This document shows, one piece after another, positions 7,766 to 17,682 of a DNA stretch of 64,000 nt. The stretch is from positions 186,001 to 250,000 of the forward strand of contig NZ_LMEB01000005.1 in NCBI RefSeq assembly GCF_001425945.1, in the 5' to 3' direction. Position 1 is the first letter of the stretch. Each line of letters starts with the position of its first letter. This stretch comes from Brevundimonas sp. Root1279 (GTDB lineage: Bacteria > Pseudomonadota > Alphaproteobacteria > Caulobacterales > Caulobacteraceae). The notes beneath the pieces were generated by a model. It saw only the letters and a program-made list of their open reading frames with translations, was not told the DNA's origin and made no database searches. A program made the translations under genes and the position numbers.

Positions 7766-8574
7766 GACGACGCTCCACCCACTGCGACGGCCAGACATTC
7801 GATGCGGCCGTCGGCTCCGAAATCGGCGACGGAGGCCTGGCCGGCGCGGACCGCGTGAACTCCGGTCGCCGCGCCGGTCGAGATCAGCTGCCCCGCCTCC
7901 AGCCGCCGTCCGCGACGGTGCAGCAGGTTCAGCAGGAAGGCCAGGGAATCGAGCGGCCCTCCAGGTATCGAGGCGGCCCCCCCGTGACCGATCAGGGTCC
8001 CGTCGATGGTCACCGAACAGGTCAGCCCCGCGAGCCGCGCGCGCCAGTCCGAAATCTCGGGGCCCAGGATCAGGCCGGCGTTGTTCCCGAAGTCGGAGGC
8101 TGTGACGGCCGGACCGTGGTCGTTGATCCCGGCGAAAGGGCTGCCCGCGATCTCGACGCCGGCGAAGACGCGGCCGACCAGAGGCGCGACGGTCACGGCC
8201 GTCCAGCCTTCGCGATCCGGTGCGGTCTCGGCCAGTTCGAGGACATACTCAGCTTCCACGGCGGCGAAACCGCCGGGGATCACGCCGAACTCAACGGCCG
8301 CTTCGCCGCTGGACCAGACGTTGGACGAGAAGATCGGCCCGGCCAGGCGCCCGGCGCCGAAACGGGCGTCGAAAGGCGCATTGATGCGGCCCAGCTTCCA
8401 GCCGGCGATTCGGTCCGGCCAGAGCGCGATGGCGTCGTCCTGGATGGCGTAGGCGGCGTCCAGCGACGCCGGCTCATCGCCGGGATAGACGGGTACGGCG
8501 ACGCCCGCGCGACGAGCCTCGGTGAAGGCTCGCGCGATCGGCGAAGCATATGAATTATCTTGTGCGTGGCTCAC
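7762..8574 (-). CDS. 2-keto-4-pentenoate hydratase / FAH-superfamily protein
   Basis: A 270-residue protein of the MhpD/hydratase branch of the fumarylacetoacetate hydrolase fold. It shows GWKLGRIN, a metal-binding acidic pattern (EAEYVLEL, and VEIAGSPF), and the C-terminal LISTGAATGVH block. These enzymes hydrate or cleave 2-keto acids using Mg2+/Mn2+. Start: GTG at 8574 behind AGGGAGG. It is first in the operon leading to dctPQM-kdgK, directly under a LacI-type operator. No step in the standard KDG route needs this enzyme, so its substrate here is unknown. A long upstream extension of the frame overlaps the promoter and is rejected. Confidence 0.8.
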   Translation of the reverse strand: MSHAQDNSYASPIARAFTEARRAGVAVPVYPGDEPASLDAAYAIQDDAIALWPDRIAGWKLGRINAPFDARFGAGRLAGPIFSSNVWSSGEAAVEFGVIPGGFAAVEAEYVLELAETAPDREGWTAVTVAPLVGRVFAGVEIAGSPFAGINDHGPAVTASDFGNNAGLILGPEISDWRARLAGLTCSVTIDGTLIGHGGAASIPGGPLDSLAFLLNLLHRRGRRLEAGQLISTGAATGVHAVRAGQASVADFGADGRIECLAVAVGGASS

Positions 8575-8609
8575 GCCGCCTCCCTGTTGCGTCAAACATT
8601 GCGCAGGAA

Positions 8610-8623
8610 GGAAACCGGTGTCA
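8610..8623. promoter_or_regulatory. LacI-family operator 1 (FAH operon / pectate lyase)
   Basis: GGAAACCGGTGTCA matches the perfect palindrome found at 14513-14526 at 12 of 14 positions. It lies in the 128-bp divergent gap between the FAH-dctPQM-kdgK operon and the first pectate lyase. On the minus strand its right half forms TTGACA, a good -35 element, so binding would block the operon promoter. Confidence 0.65.
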
Positions 8624-8702
8624 ATTTGAATCCGGCGACGCGTTCTGCGACGCCTTTGCGATAAGGTCGCGAGCACAGCGACCAATGCGATTTGGAGGAA
8701 CG

Positions 8703-10073
8703 ATGACCCTGGCCCGCCCCGCCGCGCTTGCGGCCGCCCTGTTCGCAATGCTCGCCGCGCCGGCCCCGCTGCTGGCGCAGACCCAGGCCGCGCCAGCCGC
8801 CGCCGAAGCCGCGCTGCCGGCCTTCCCGGGCGCGCTCGGATGGGCGTCGCAGACGCCGGGCGGACGCGGCGGACGGATCATCCGCGTGACCAATCTGAAC
8901 GGGGAGGGCCCGGGCTCGCTGCGCGAGGCGATCGAGGCCGAGGGGCCGCGCATCGTGGTCTTCGAGGTCGGCGGGGTGATCGACCTGAACCGCAAGACCC
9001 TGAAGCTGAACAACCCCTACATCACCATCGCCGGCCAGACCGCGCCGTCGCCGGGCATCACCCTGATCCGCGGTGGTATGGACATCGGCGGCCACGACGT
9101 GATCGTGCAGCACATCCGCATTCGTCCTGGCTCGGCCGATCAGGCCTGGATGAGCGGCTGGGACGAGGACAGCATCTCGACCCAGGCCGCCTACAACGTC
9201 ATCGTCGACCATTGCAGCCTGGAGTGGGGCACCGACGAGAACCTGTCCGCCTCGGGTCCGCGCTTCACCGGCTCGACGCCCGAGGAATGGCGCGCCGGCA
9301 CCAGCCACAACATCACCTTCTCGAACAATCTGATCGCCGAGAGCCTGGCCTATTCGAGCCATTCGAAGGGCGAGCACTCCAAGGGCTCGCTGATCCACGA
9401 CAACGTCACCGGCCTGCTGATCGTCGGCAACCTGTACGCCCACAACTATGAGCGCAGTCCGCTGTTCAAGGGTGGGGTGCACGGGGTCATCGCCAACAAC
9501 CTGATCTACAATCCGGGCCCGCGGGCGCTGCACTACAACCTCGCTCCGGAGGAGTGGCTGAACCATCCCTATGAGGTCGGCAAGATGACCGCCGTCGGCA
9601 ACGTTCTGCGCGCCGGCCCGTCGACTCCGACCGACCGCCTGGCCTTCCTTATGATCGGCGGCGCGGGCGATCTGGAGTTCTACGGCCGCGACAACATCGC
9701 GGTGGACCAGGTCGGCGAGCCGATCCGCATGTTCGGCCGCTACACCACGGCGCCGGCGCGAATCATCGAGACCCGTCGTCCGCCGGTGTGGTGGGACGGC
9801 CTGCAGCCGATCCCGGCCGAGCAGGTGCAGGTGGCGGTGCTTGGCCAGGCCGGCGCGCGCCCGTGGGACCGCGACATGCGCGACGTCCTGCTGGTCGCCG
9901 AGGTGGCCGAGGGGCGCGGCGAGATCATAGACCACGAGCGCGAGGTCGGCGGCTATCCGGCGATCGCCGAGGCGACTCGCAAGCCGTTCAACCCCGACGA
10001 ATGGGACCTGCGCTTCATGACCCCTCTGCGCGACGAGGTGCTCAGCCGCCCGGCGCAGCGTCGCGGTACGTGA
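8703..10073 (+). CDS. Secreted pectate lyase (polysaccharide lyase family 1-like)
   Basis: A 456-residue exported protein. A signal peptide of about 25 residues ends in LLAQ. The mature part starts with AFPGALGWASQTPGGRGG and RVTNLNGEGPGSLREAI, the N-terminal signature of this right-handed beta-helix lyase group. TIAGQTAPSPGITL and HIRIRPG follow, then a SLEWGTDENLS segment that fits the Ca2+-site region. It should cleave polygalacturonate by beta-elimination, giving 4,5-unsaturated oligogalacturonides in the periplasm or outside. Start: ATG at 8703 with GGAGG; an earlier in-frame start lacks a signal peptide. It is transcribed divergently from the TRAP operon under operator 1. Confidence 0.85.
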   Translation: MTLARPAALAAALFAMLAAPAPLLAQTQAAPAAAEAALPAFPGALGWASQTPGGRGGRIIRVTNLNGEGPGSLREAIEAEGPRIVVFEVGGVIDLNRKTLKLNNPYITIAGQTAPSPGITLIRGGMDIGGHDVIVQHIRIRPGSADQAWMSGWDEDSISTQAAYNVIVDHCSLEWGTDENLSASGPRFTGSTPEEWRAGTSHNITFSNNLIAESLAYSSHSKGEHSKGSLIHDNVTGLLIVGNLYAHNYERSPLFKGGVHGVIANNLIYNPGPRALHYNLAPEEWLNHPYEVGKMTAVGNVLRAGPSTPTDRLAFLMIGGAGDLEFYGRDNIAVDQVGEPIRMFGRYTTAPARIIETRRPPVWWDGLQPIPAEQVQVAVLGQAGARPWDRDMRDVLLVAEVAEGRGEIIDHEREVGGYPAIAEATRKPFNPDEWDLRFMTPLRDEVLSRPAQRRGT

Positions 10074-10133
10074 ATCGCTGACAGAACGCTCGGCTGAGTT
10101 TAAAGACGTTGTTCGTTCAGAGAGATTCTTCGC

Positions 10134-11177
10134 GTGACCGAGCATAGACGGCCTGGCGGAAAACCCGCCACGATCAACGACATCGCCCGGCTCGCGGAGG
10201 TGTCGAAGAAGACCGTCTCGCGCGTCATCAACAACTCGCCGTTCGTCAAGGAAGAGACCCGCAAACGGGTCGAGGCGGTGATCGCCGAGCACGGCTTCAC
10301 CCCCGATCCGCAGGCGCGCGGGCTGGCCTTCCGGCGGTCGTTCCTGGTCGGGATGATCTACGACAACCCGAGCCCGAACTACGTCGTGAACATGCAGCAG
10401 GGCGTGCTGGATGCGGTGCGGGGCTCAGGCCTCGAACTGGTGGTGCACCCGTGCAACCGGGCCTCGCCGACCTTCCTCAACGACGTCCGCGGCTTCATCG
10501 TGCGCCAGAAGCTGTTCGGCGTGGTGATGCCGCCGTCGGTGTCCGAGGACGATCGGGTCATCGAGATCCTCAAGGAGGTCGACTGCCCCTACGTCCGCAT
10601 CGCCTCGGTGTCGCTGGACGAGGCGGCCTGCATGGTGGTGACGCACGACAGCCGCGGCGCGGCGCAGGCGGCGCGGCACCTGGCCGAGCTGGGGCACACC
10701 CGGGTGGCCTTCATCTCGGGTCCCGACACCTTCCGCTCGTCGCACGAGCGGGGCCGGGGCTTCCGGGAGGGACTGGCCGAGCACGGCGTCACCCTCGACG
10801 ACGCCTATGTCCGACAGGGCGCCTACACTTTCGAGTCCGGGGTCGAGGCGGCGCAGAGCCTGCTGGCCATGAAGGCCCCGCCGACGGCCATCTTCGCCGG
10901 CAACGACGAAATGGCCATCGGGGTCATGAAGGCGGCGCGCGACGCGGGTCTGGATGTGCCAGGCGAGCTGTCGATCGTCGGCTTCGACGACCTGCCGATG
11001 GCCTCGCGCGTGTGGCCCAACCTGACCACGGTGCGCCTGCCGATCCGCGACATGGGCCGGATGGCGGCCGAGAAGCTGACGGCCGGCATCCGCGGCCTTG
11101 ATCCCGCAACCCTGGTCCAGCCGGTGGTCGACCCGTCGCTGGTCGTGCGGGAGTCGACGGCCGCGCCGACGGCCTAG
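10134..11177 (+). CDS. LacI-family transcriptional regulator of the pectin locus
   Basis: A 347-residue repressor. The N-terminal helix-turn-helix and hinge cover residues 14-60 (INDIARLAEVSKKTVSRVIN, then DPQARGLA). The periplasmic-binding-protein-like effector domain follows, with the usual FAGNDEMAIGV and IVGFDDLPMA blocks. It starts with GTG at 10134. The gene lies between the first pectate lyase and the RpiB-type isomerase, and ends 2 bp from the convergent isomerase stop. Four copies of a TGACACCGGTGTCA-like palindrome with the CG-centred symmetry expected of LacI operators sit in the three divergent promoter regions nearby. The effector is presumably a KDG-type intermediate. No operator is seen before its own gene. 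Confidence 0.88.
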   Translation: MTEHRRPGGKPATINDIARLAEVSKKTVSRVINNSPFVKEETRKRVEAVIAEHGFTPDPQARGLAFRRSFLVGMIYDNPSPNYVVNMQQGVLDAVRGSGLELVVHPCNRASPTFLNDVRGFIVRQKLFGVVMPPSVSEDDRVIEILKEVDCPYVRIASVSLDEAACMVVTHDSRGAAQAARHLAELGHTRVAFISGPDTFRSSHERGRGFREGLAEHGVTLDDAYVRQGAYTFESGVEAAQSLLAMKAPPTAIFAGNDEMAIGVMKAARDAGLDVPGELSIVGFDDLPMASRVWPNLTTVRLPIRDMGRMAAEKLTAGIRGLDPATLVQPVVDPSLVVRESTAAPTA

Positions 11178-11179
11178 GC

Positions 11180-11842
11180 TCAGGCGTTCTCGAGAACCTT
11201 CGGGCTGCCGACGAGGCCGCGCAGGTAGGCGCTGATCTCTTCGTCCTTGGAGTTGGCGAAGAAATACTCCTGGAAGCGCTCGCCCGAGACGGCGGCCTTC
11301 AGCAGGTCCTGGTCCACGGCCTTCAGGGCCGACAGCATGTCCTTGCAGGTCGCGGCCTTCAGCGTTTTCAGGATGCCGCGGTTTTTGGCCATGATCTCGG
11401 CGCGCTCCTTGGGATAGCCCAGGCCGCGCTCGCCGTCGAACAGCTTGCGGTAGACGTCCTGCAGGTTCAGCTCGGCGGCCCAGCCGAAGCCCTTGGCGTA
11501 GGGCATGGAGATGGCGTTGCCGTCGTTGATCTGGCCGAACAGGAAGGCGTCGGTGGGGTCGATGACCAGGCCGCAGAAGACGCCCGGCATTGAGTTGCAG
11601 GCGAGCATGGAGCCCATGCCGGTGCCGCAGCCGGTGACCACGAAGTCGGCGGCGCCGGAGTTGAGCAGGATCCCGGCCAGCAGGCCGTTCATGACGTAGG
11701 TCAGCGAGGCCTTATCCTCGGGGGCGTACATGCCATAGTGGAACACCTCGTGGCCCAGCGGCTCCGCCACCGCGGTCAGGGCGGCGTGAATCGTCTCGCT
11801 CTTGGCGGCCTGGCTGTTCTCGATGATCAGGGCGATTTTCAT
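11180..11842 (-). CDS. RpiB/LacAB-family sugar isomerase, likely 5-keto-4-deoxyuronate isomerase (DhuI-like)
   Basis: A 220-residue member of the RpiB/LacA/LacB family. The active-site loop is clear (VVTGCGTGMGSMLACN, about residues 68-83, with the catalytic Cys and the phosphate/oxyanion glycines). The protein is about 70 residues longer than ordinary RpiB. An RpiB-type isomerase (DhuI) paired with a short-chain dehydrogenase (DhuD) is known from streptococci as a replacement for KduI/KduD. Here the same pair lies head to head under one operator. It probably converts 5-keto-4-deoxyuronate (from unsaturated galacturonate) to the diulosonate that KduD reduces. Classical KduI is not seen in this window. 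Confidence 0.75.
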   Translation of the reverse strand: MKIALIIENSQAAKSETIHAALTAVAEPLGHEVFHYGMYAPEDKASLTYVMNGLLAGILLNSGAADFVVTGCGTGMGSMLACNSMPGVFCGLVIDPTDAFLFGQINDGNAISMPYAKGFGWAAELNLQDVYRKLFDGERGLGYPKERAEIMAKNRGILKTLKAATCKDMLSALKAVDQDLLKAAVSGERFQEYFFANSKDEEISAYLRGLVGSPKVLENA

Positions 11843-11934
11843 GGCGTTCCTCTTGGCAGGATGACGGGAAGGGGCCGGCGGTCGATCAGCGCCGCGCCGA
11901 CAAGCCTTGCGTCCTGTTCCTTTGATTGCATCCG

Positions 11935-11963
11935 ATTATGACACCGGTTACCTATGCGTACAA
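11935..11963 (-). promoter_or_regulatory. Promoter of the RpiB-type isomerase gene
   Basis: On the minus strand, TTGTAC (11963-11958) and CATAAT (11940-11935) are separated by exactly 17 bp, a good housekeeping promoter. Operator 2 occupies most of the spacer and touches the -10 box, so regulator binding should exclude polymerase. Confidence 0.5.
11939..11952. promoter_or_regulatory. LacI-family operator 2 (isomerase / kduD)
   Basis: TGACACCGGTTACC keeps the left half and centre of the perfect site and matches 11 of 14 positions. It is in the divergent gap between the isomerase (minus) and kduD (plus), inside the isomerase promoter. Confidence 0.6.
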
Positions 11964-12031
11964 TCCGCATCGAGCGGGCTCCTAGTTAATGTATGTCGAC
12001 TTTCGTGTTCGCCAACCTTGAGGCCAGTTGA

Positions 12032-12775
12032 ATGAGCGCTTTCGACCTCTCGGGCCGTCGCGCCCTCGTCACCGGCGCCAACACCGGCCTGGGCCAGGCC
12101 ATCGCCGTCGGCCTGGCGGAAGCGGGCGCCGACATCGTCGCCGTCGGCCGCTCGGCGCCGACGGAGACCGCCGAACTGGTCGCTGCTGCGGGTCGCACGC
12201 TGCAGGCGATTTCCGCCGACCTCTCCTCGACCGCGCCGATCGCCGCCGTGGTGGCCGAGGCCGGCCCGGTCGACATCCTCGTCAACAACGCCGGCATCAT
12301 CCGCCGTAACGACAGCCTCGACTTCACCGAAGAGGACTGGGACGCGGTCATCGACACCAATCTGAAGTCGGCCTTCTTCCTGTCGCAGGCGGTGGCGCGG
12401 ACCTGGGTCGGGGCGAACCGCGGCGGCAAGATCATCAATATCTGCTCCATGTTGAGCTTCCAGGGCGGCATCCGCGTGCCGTCCTACACGGCGTCCAAGA
12501 GCGGCCTGGCCGGGCTGACGCGCCTGCTGGCCTGCGAGTGGGCGTCCAAGGGCATCAACGTCAACGGCATCGCGCCGGGCTATTTCGCCACCAACAACAC
12601 CGAGGCCCTGCGCGCCGACGAGACCCGCAACCGCGACATCCTGGCCCGCATCCCGGCCGGTCGCTGGGGCGACCCGTCGGACCTGGCCGGTGCGGCGGTG
12701 TTCCTGTCGTCGGACGCCGCGGCCTATGTCCACGGCACCGTGCTGGCCGTCGACGGCGGCTGGCTGGCGCGCTGA
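12032..12775 (+). CDS. kduD: 2-dehydro-3-deoxy-D-gluconate 5-dehydrogenase (short-chain dehydrogenase)
   Basis: A 247-residue classical SDR. It has the cofactor motif TGANTGLG (about 14-21), NNAG (about 87-90), the catalytic Ser region (ICSMLSF) and YTASK with catalytic Tyr and Lys near 153-157. The end VDGGWLAR is typical of KduD. It should reduce 3-deoxy-D-glycero-2,5-hexodiulosonate to KDG with NAD(P)H in the cytoplasm. It is divergent from the RpiB-type isomerase, which would make its substrate, and shares operator 2. KdgK, in the other operon of the regulon, would use its product. Confidence 0.88.
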   Translation: MSAFDLSGRRALVTGANTGLGQAIAVGLAEAGADIVAVGRSAPTETAELVAAAGRTLQAISADLSSTAPIAAVVAEAGPVDILVNNAGIIRRNDSLDFTEEDWDAVIDTNLKSAFFLSQAVARTWVGANRGGKIINICSMLSFQGGIRVPSYTASKSGLAGLTRLLACEWASKGINVNGIAPGYFATNNTEALRADETRNRDILARIPAGRWGDPSDLAGAAVFLSSDAAAYVHGTVLAVDGGWLAR

Positions 12776-12892
12776 ACCTCCCTTCGGGGAGTATGCCGGC
12801 GCTTTGAGCGACGGCAGGGTGGGGAGGCTGAGACCGGGGGGCCTCAGTCTCCTTCACCGGAAGGGGGCGGGCGGTGCGAACCTGCCTGCAGG

Positions 12893-14461
<1,569 letters not shown>

Positions 14462-14478
14462 CAGTTTAGCCTCGACAT

Positions 14479-14492
14479 TGATACCGGTGTCA
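14479..14492. promoter_or_regulatory. LacI-family operator 3
   Basis: TGATACCGGTGTCA differs from the perfect site at one base. Its centre is 34 bp from that of operator 4, both in the divergent gap between the second pectate lyase and the TonB receptor. Confidence 0.7.
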
Positions 14493-14512
14493 GGAGCCAT
14501 TGGGCACATTGA

Positions 14513-14526
14513 TGACACCGGTGTCA
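14513..14526. promoter_or_regulatory. LacI-family operator 4 (perfect palindrome)
   Basis: TGACACCGGTGTCA is a complete 14-bp palindrome and defines the motif. With one more base it provides TTGACA on the minus strand, a consensus -35 for the pectate lyase side, although no convincing -10 box follows. Two sites in one gap may allow cooperative repression of both genes. Confidence 0.75.
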
Positions 14527-14611
14527 AACGGGATGGCCAACGATGCCGGACCGCAAAAATCGATAGACCGAGGTCACCTCGGCGTCCTGTATGCCCATTG
14601 GGAGGAGGCAT

Positions 14612-17608
14612 ATGTTGCAAGCCATTCAGCCGGGGATGACCCGCGCCCTTCGCCGTAGCCTGTTCGCGGGAGCGTCCGGCCTGGCCGTCGCCCTGTCGCT
14701 GGGGGTCGGCGCCGCCGCCGCCCAGACCGCGCCGCAGACCACGCCGCAGACCTCGCCGGACGAAGTCGACGAAGTCGTCGTCACCGGGTTCCGCGCCAGC
14801 CTGAGCGCCGGCCTGGACGCGAAACGCAAGGAAGCCAACGTCGTCGACGTCATCGTCGCCGAGGACATCGCTGACTTCCCCGACCTCAACCTGGCCGAAG
14901 CCATCCAGCGCATTCCGGGCGTCGCCATCGACCGCGACGCCGGCGAAGGCCGCTCGATCACGGTGCGCGGCCTGGGCGCCGACTTCACCCGCACCCGCAT
15001 CAACGGCATGGAAGCGCAGGCCACCGCCGGCGGCACCGATTCCTCGGGCGGAGCCAACCGTGGCCGCGGCTTCGACTTCAACGTCTTCGCCGCCGAGCTC
15101 TTCCAGAGCATCACGGTCCGCAAGACGGCCGCCGCAGAGACTGAAGAAGGCTCGCTCGGCGCCACGGTCGACCTGCAGTCGTCGCGTCCGTTCGACTATC
15201 GCGGCTTCAACGCCGCGGCCTCGGTTCAGGCCGGCTACAACGACCTGTCCGAGAGCTGGAGCCCGCGCGTCGCCTTCTTGCTGAGCGACACCTTCGGCGA
15301 GAACGACCAGTTCGGGGCCCTGGTCTCCGTGGCTTACAGCGAGCGCGACTCGCTGGAGGAAGGCTTCAGCTCGGTGCGCTGGGGACCGGCCGCCGCGCCG
15401 GGCACCGGCAACACCGGGGGCTTCTGCTCGCCGGTCGGCTACAGCCCGCAGAACCCGGGCAACAGCGGCTCAACCGGATCCAGCGCCGCCAACTGCGCCA
15501 CCGGCGTCCCGCGTCCGGCCAACACCGCCGCGAACAACGCCGCCTACGCCCTGGCCAATGATCCGAGCGTCTTCATTCCGCGCCTGCCGCGCTACGGTCG
15601 CCTGACCCACGAGCAGGAGCGTCTGGGCGTGACCGGTTCGTTCCAGTGGCGGCCGGCGGAAACCACCCTGCTGACCATGGACGTCCTGTACTCGAAGCTG
15701 GACGCCACCCGTCAGGAGGATTTCCTGGAAGCCCTGTCGTTCAGCCGCAACGCCGCGGCCGGCGGCCAGACCCAGATCCACGTGCTGGACGCCGCGGTCG
15801 AGAACAACATGCTGGTCTACGGCGTGTTCGACAACGTCGACATCCGCTCGGAAAGCCGCTTCGACGAACTGTCGACCGAATTCCTGCAGGTCAGCTTCAC
15901 CGCTCAGCACGAGTTCAGCGACCGCCTGCGCGGCAGCTACTATTTCGGTCGGGCGGAATCGAACTTCGACAACCCGGTGCAGACCACGGTCACCCTCGAT
16001 CGTTCCAACACCGACGGCTATTCGTGGGACTTCCGCGGCAACGCGAACGCTCCGGTCATCGACTACGGCTTCGACGTCACCAACCCGGCCAATTGGGAGT
16101 GGCGCCCGTCGACGGCGGCGGTGCCGCGCTCGGAGATCCGCCTGCGCCCGAACGGCGTGGACACGGTCTTCGATTCCGCACAGGCCGACCTCGAGTACGA
16201 TGCGAACGACTGGCTGACCATCAAGGGCGGCGTCAACTGGAAGACCTACGACTCGACGTCGTTCGACTTCCGCCGCACCGATGAGACCGTGGTTCCGGTC
16301 CTGCCGGCGGGGACCACCGTCGCGGACATCTCGAACCTGCTGACCGGCTTCGGTGCAAATCTGACCCCGGGCGGCGTCGACACCTCGTGGCTGCGCCCCG
16401 ACCTGGGCGCGATTGCGGACCTGTTCGACATCTACTGCAACTGCGACACCGGCGTGCCGGGCGGCGACTTCCGCCTGACCAGCATCACCAACGGCAACGC
16501 CCGGGGCGGCAACCGCTCGATCTATGAAGAAGATCTGGCCTTCTATCTGCAGGCCGACTTCAACACCGAGATCGGCTCGATGCCGGTGCGCGGCAACCTG
16601 GGCGTCCGTCAGGTCAGCACCCGTCTCGAGGCGGAAGGCTACAGTTCGACCGGCGGCGGCACCCTGGTTCAGGGCGAGAACGAGTACACCGACACCCTGC
16701 CGTCGCTGAACGTGACCTTCGAGCCGATGGAGGACCTGCTGGTCCGCTTCGGCGCCGCCAAGGTCATGGCGCGCCCGCAGATCGGCAACACCCTGGCCGG
16801 CACCAACTACCTGGTTCCGACCACCTCGCTGGCCGCCTCGGGCCCGAACTTCACGGCCTCGATCGGCAATGTGAAGCTGGAGCCGTTCCGCGCAAATACC
16901 TACGACCTGAGCGTCGAGTGGTATTTCGCCGAGGAAAGCCTGCTGTCCTTCGCCTACTTCTACAAGGACATCGACACCTACATTCAGATCCTCCGCCAGG
17001 ACCTGCCGTACACGGCCCTGACGGCCCTGAATCCCTCGGCCTTCGCGCCGGGCTTCTGCACCGGGGCCTGTTCGCCCACGACCGTCTTCCAGCTGACCGC
17101 CGCGGTGAACACCGAAGGCGGCCCGCTGAAGGGCTTCGAGATCAGCTACCAGCAGCCGTTCACCTTCCTGCCGGGCCTGCTGGGCAACACCGGCGTGCAG
17201 ATGAACTACACCCACGTCGAATCCGAGATCGACTACTGCGCCAACGCCCTGTGCACGGCCTTCCAGACCGCCGACCTGATCAACCTGTCGCCGGAATCCT
17301 GGAACGCCACCCTGTACTATGAGGACGAAAAGTTCTCGGCTCGCGTCTCGGCGTCGTCGCGTTCGGACTACACCCAGAACGTCCCGGGCCGGAACGGCAA
17401 CCAGATCGAGGGCAAGGTCGAGACGTTCAACCTCGACGCCTCGGCCTCGTACCAGCTGACCGACCAGGTCCAGCTGACCTTCGAAGCCATCAACCTGACC
17501 GACGAGTTCAACCATCAGATCGTCGGCGACGGCGCTGATCGCGCGAGCACCTCTGTCTACCACCACACCGGCCGCCAGTATTTCTTCGGGGCCCGCTACA
17601 GCTTCTGA
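14612..17608 (+). CDS. TonB-dependent receptor (Xanthomonas/Caulobacter type), likely for pectin oligomers
   Basis: A 998-residue outer-membrane receptor. The signal peptide runs to about residue 38 (AAAAQ) and a TonB-box-like EVDEVVVTGF is near 50-60. The plug has ADFPDLNLAEAIQRIPGVAI and ITVRGLGADFT, hallmarks of the Xanth/Caul receptor group. A 22-strand barrel ends in aromatic GARYSF. The start at 14612 follows GGGAGGAGG closely. Operators 3 and 4 stand upstream, opposite the second pectate lyase. It should pull unsaturated oligogalacturonides or related uronates into the periplasm using TonB energy, feeding the TRAP transporter. Confidence 0.9.
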   Translation: MLQAIQPGMTRALRRSLFAGASGLAVALSLGVGAAAAQTAPQTTPQTSPDEVDEVVVTGFRASLSAGLDAKRKEANVVDVIVAEDIADFPDLNLAEAIQRIPGVAIDRDAGEGRSITVRGLGADFTRTRINGMEAQATAGGTDSSGGANRGRGFDFNVFAAELFQSITVRKTAAAETEEGSLGATVDLQSSRPFDYRGFNAAASVQAGYNDLSESWSPRVAFLLSDTFGENDQFGALVSVAYSERDSLEEGFSSVRWGPAAAPGTGNTGGFCSPVGYSPQNPGNSGSTGSSAANCATGVPRPANTAANNAAYALANDPSVFIPRLPRYGRLTHEQERLGVTGSFQWRPAETTLLTMDVLYSKLDATRQEDFLEALSFSRNAAAGGQTQIHVLDAAVENNMLVYGVFDNVDIRSESRFDELSTEFLQVSFTAQHEFSDRLRGSYYFGRAESNFDNPVQTTVTLDRSNTDGYSWDFRGNANAPVIDYGFDVTNPANWEWRPSTAAVPRSEIRLRPNGVDTVFDSAQADLEYDANDWLTIKGGVNWKTYDSTSFDFRRTDETVVPVLPAGTTVADISNLLTGFGANLTPGGVDTSWLRPDLGAIADLFDIYCNCDTGVPGGDFRLTSITNGNARGGNRSIYEEDLAFYLQADFNTEIGSMPVRGNLGVRQVSTRLEAEGYSSTGGGTLVQGENEYTDTLPSLNVTFEPMEDLLVRFGAAKVMARPQIGNTLAGTNYLVPTTSLAASGPNFTASIGNVKLEPFRANTYDLSVEWYFAEESLLSFAYFYKDIDTYIQILRQDLPYTALTALNPSAFAPGFCTGACSPTTVFQLTAAVNTEGGPLKGFEISYQQPFTFLPGLLGNTGVQMNYTHVESEIDYCANALCTAFQTADLINLSPESWNATLYYEDEKFSARVSASSRSDYTQNVPGRNGNQIEGKVETFNLDASASYQLTDQVQLTFEAINLTDEFNHQIVGDGADRASTSVYHHTGRQYFFGARYSF

Positions 17609-17634
17609 TCACTCCTGAACATGAAGCCTGACTA

Positions 17635-17670
17635 GGCGCCGTCGACCTTCGGGTCGGCGGCGCCTTCTTT
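17635..17670 (+). terminator. Intrinsic terminator after the TonB receptor
   Basis: GGCGCCGTCGACC pairs with GGTCGGCGGCGCC (one G-U pair) around a TTCG loop, followed by TTCTTTTA. It lies between the receptor and the convergent hom gene. Confidence 0.8.
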
Positions 17671-17682
17671 TACGGGGTCGCC

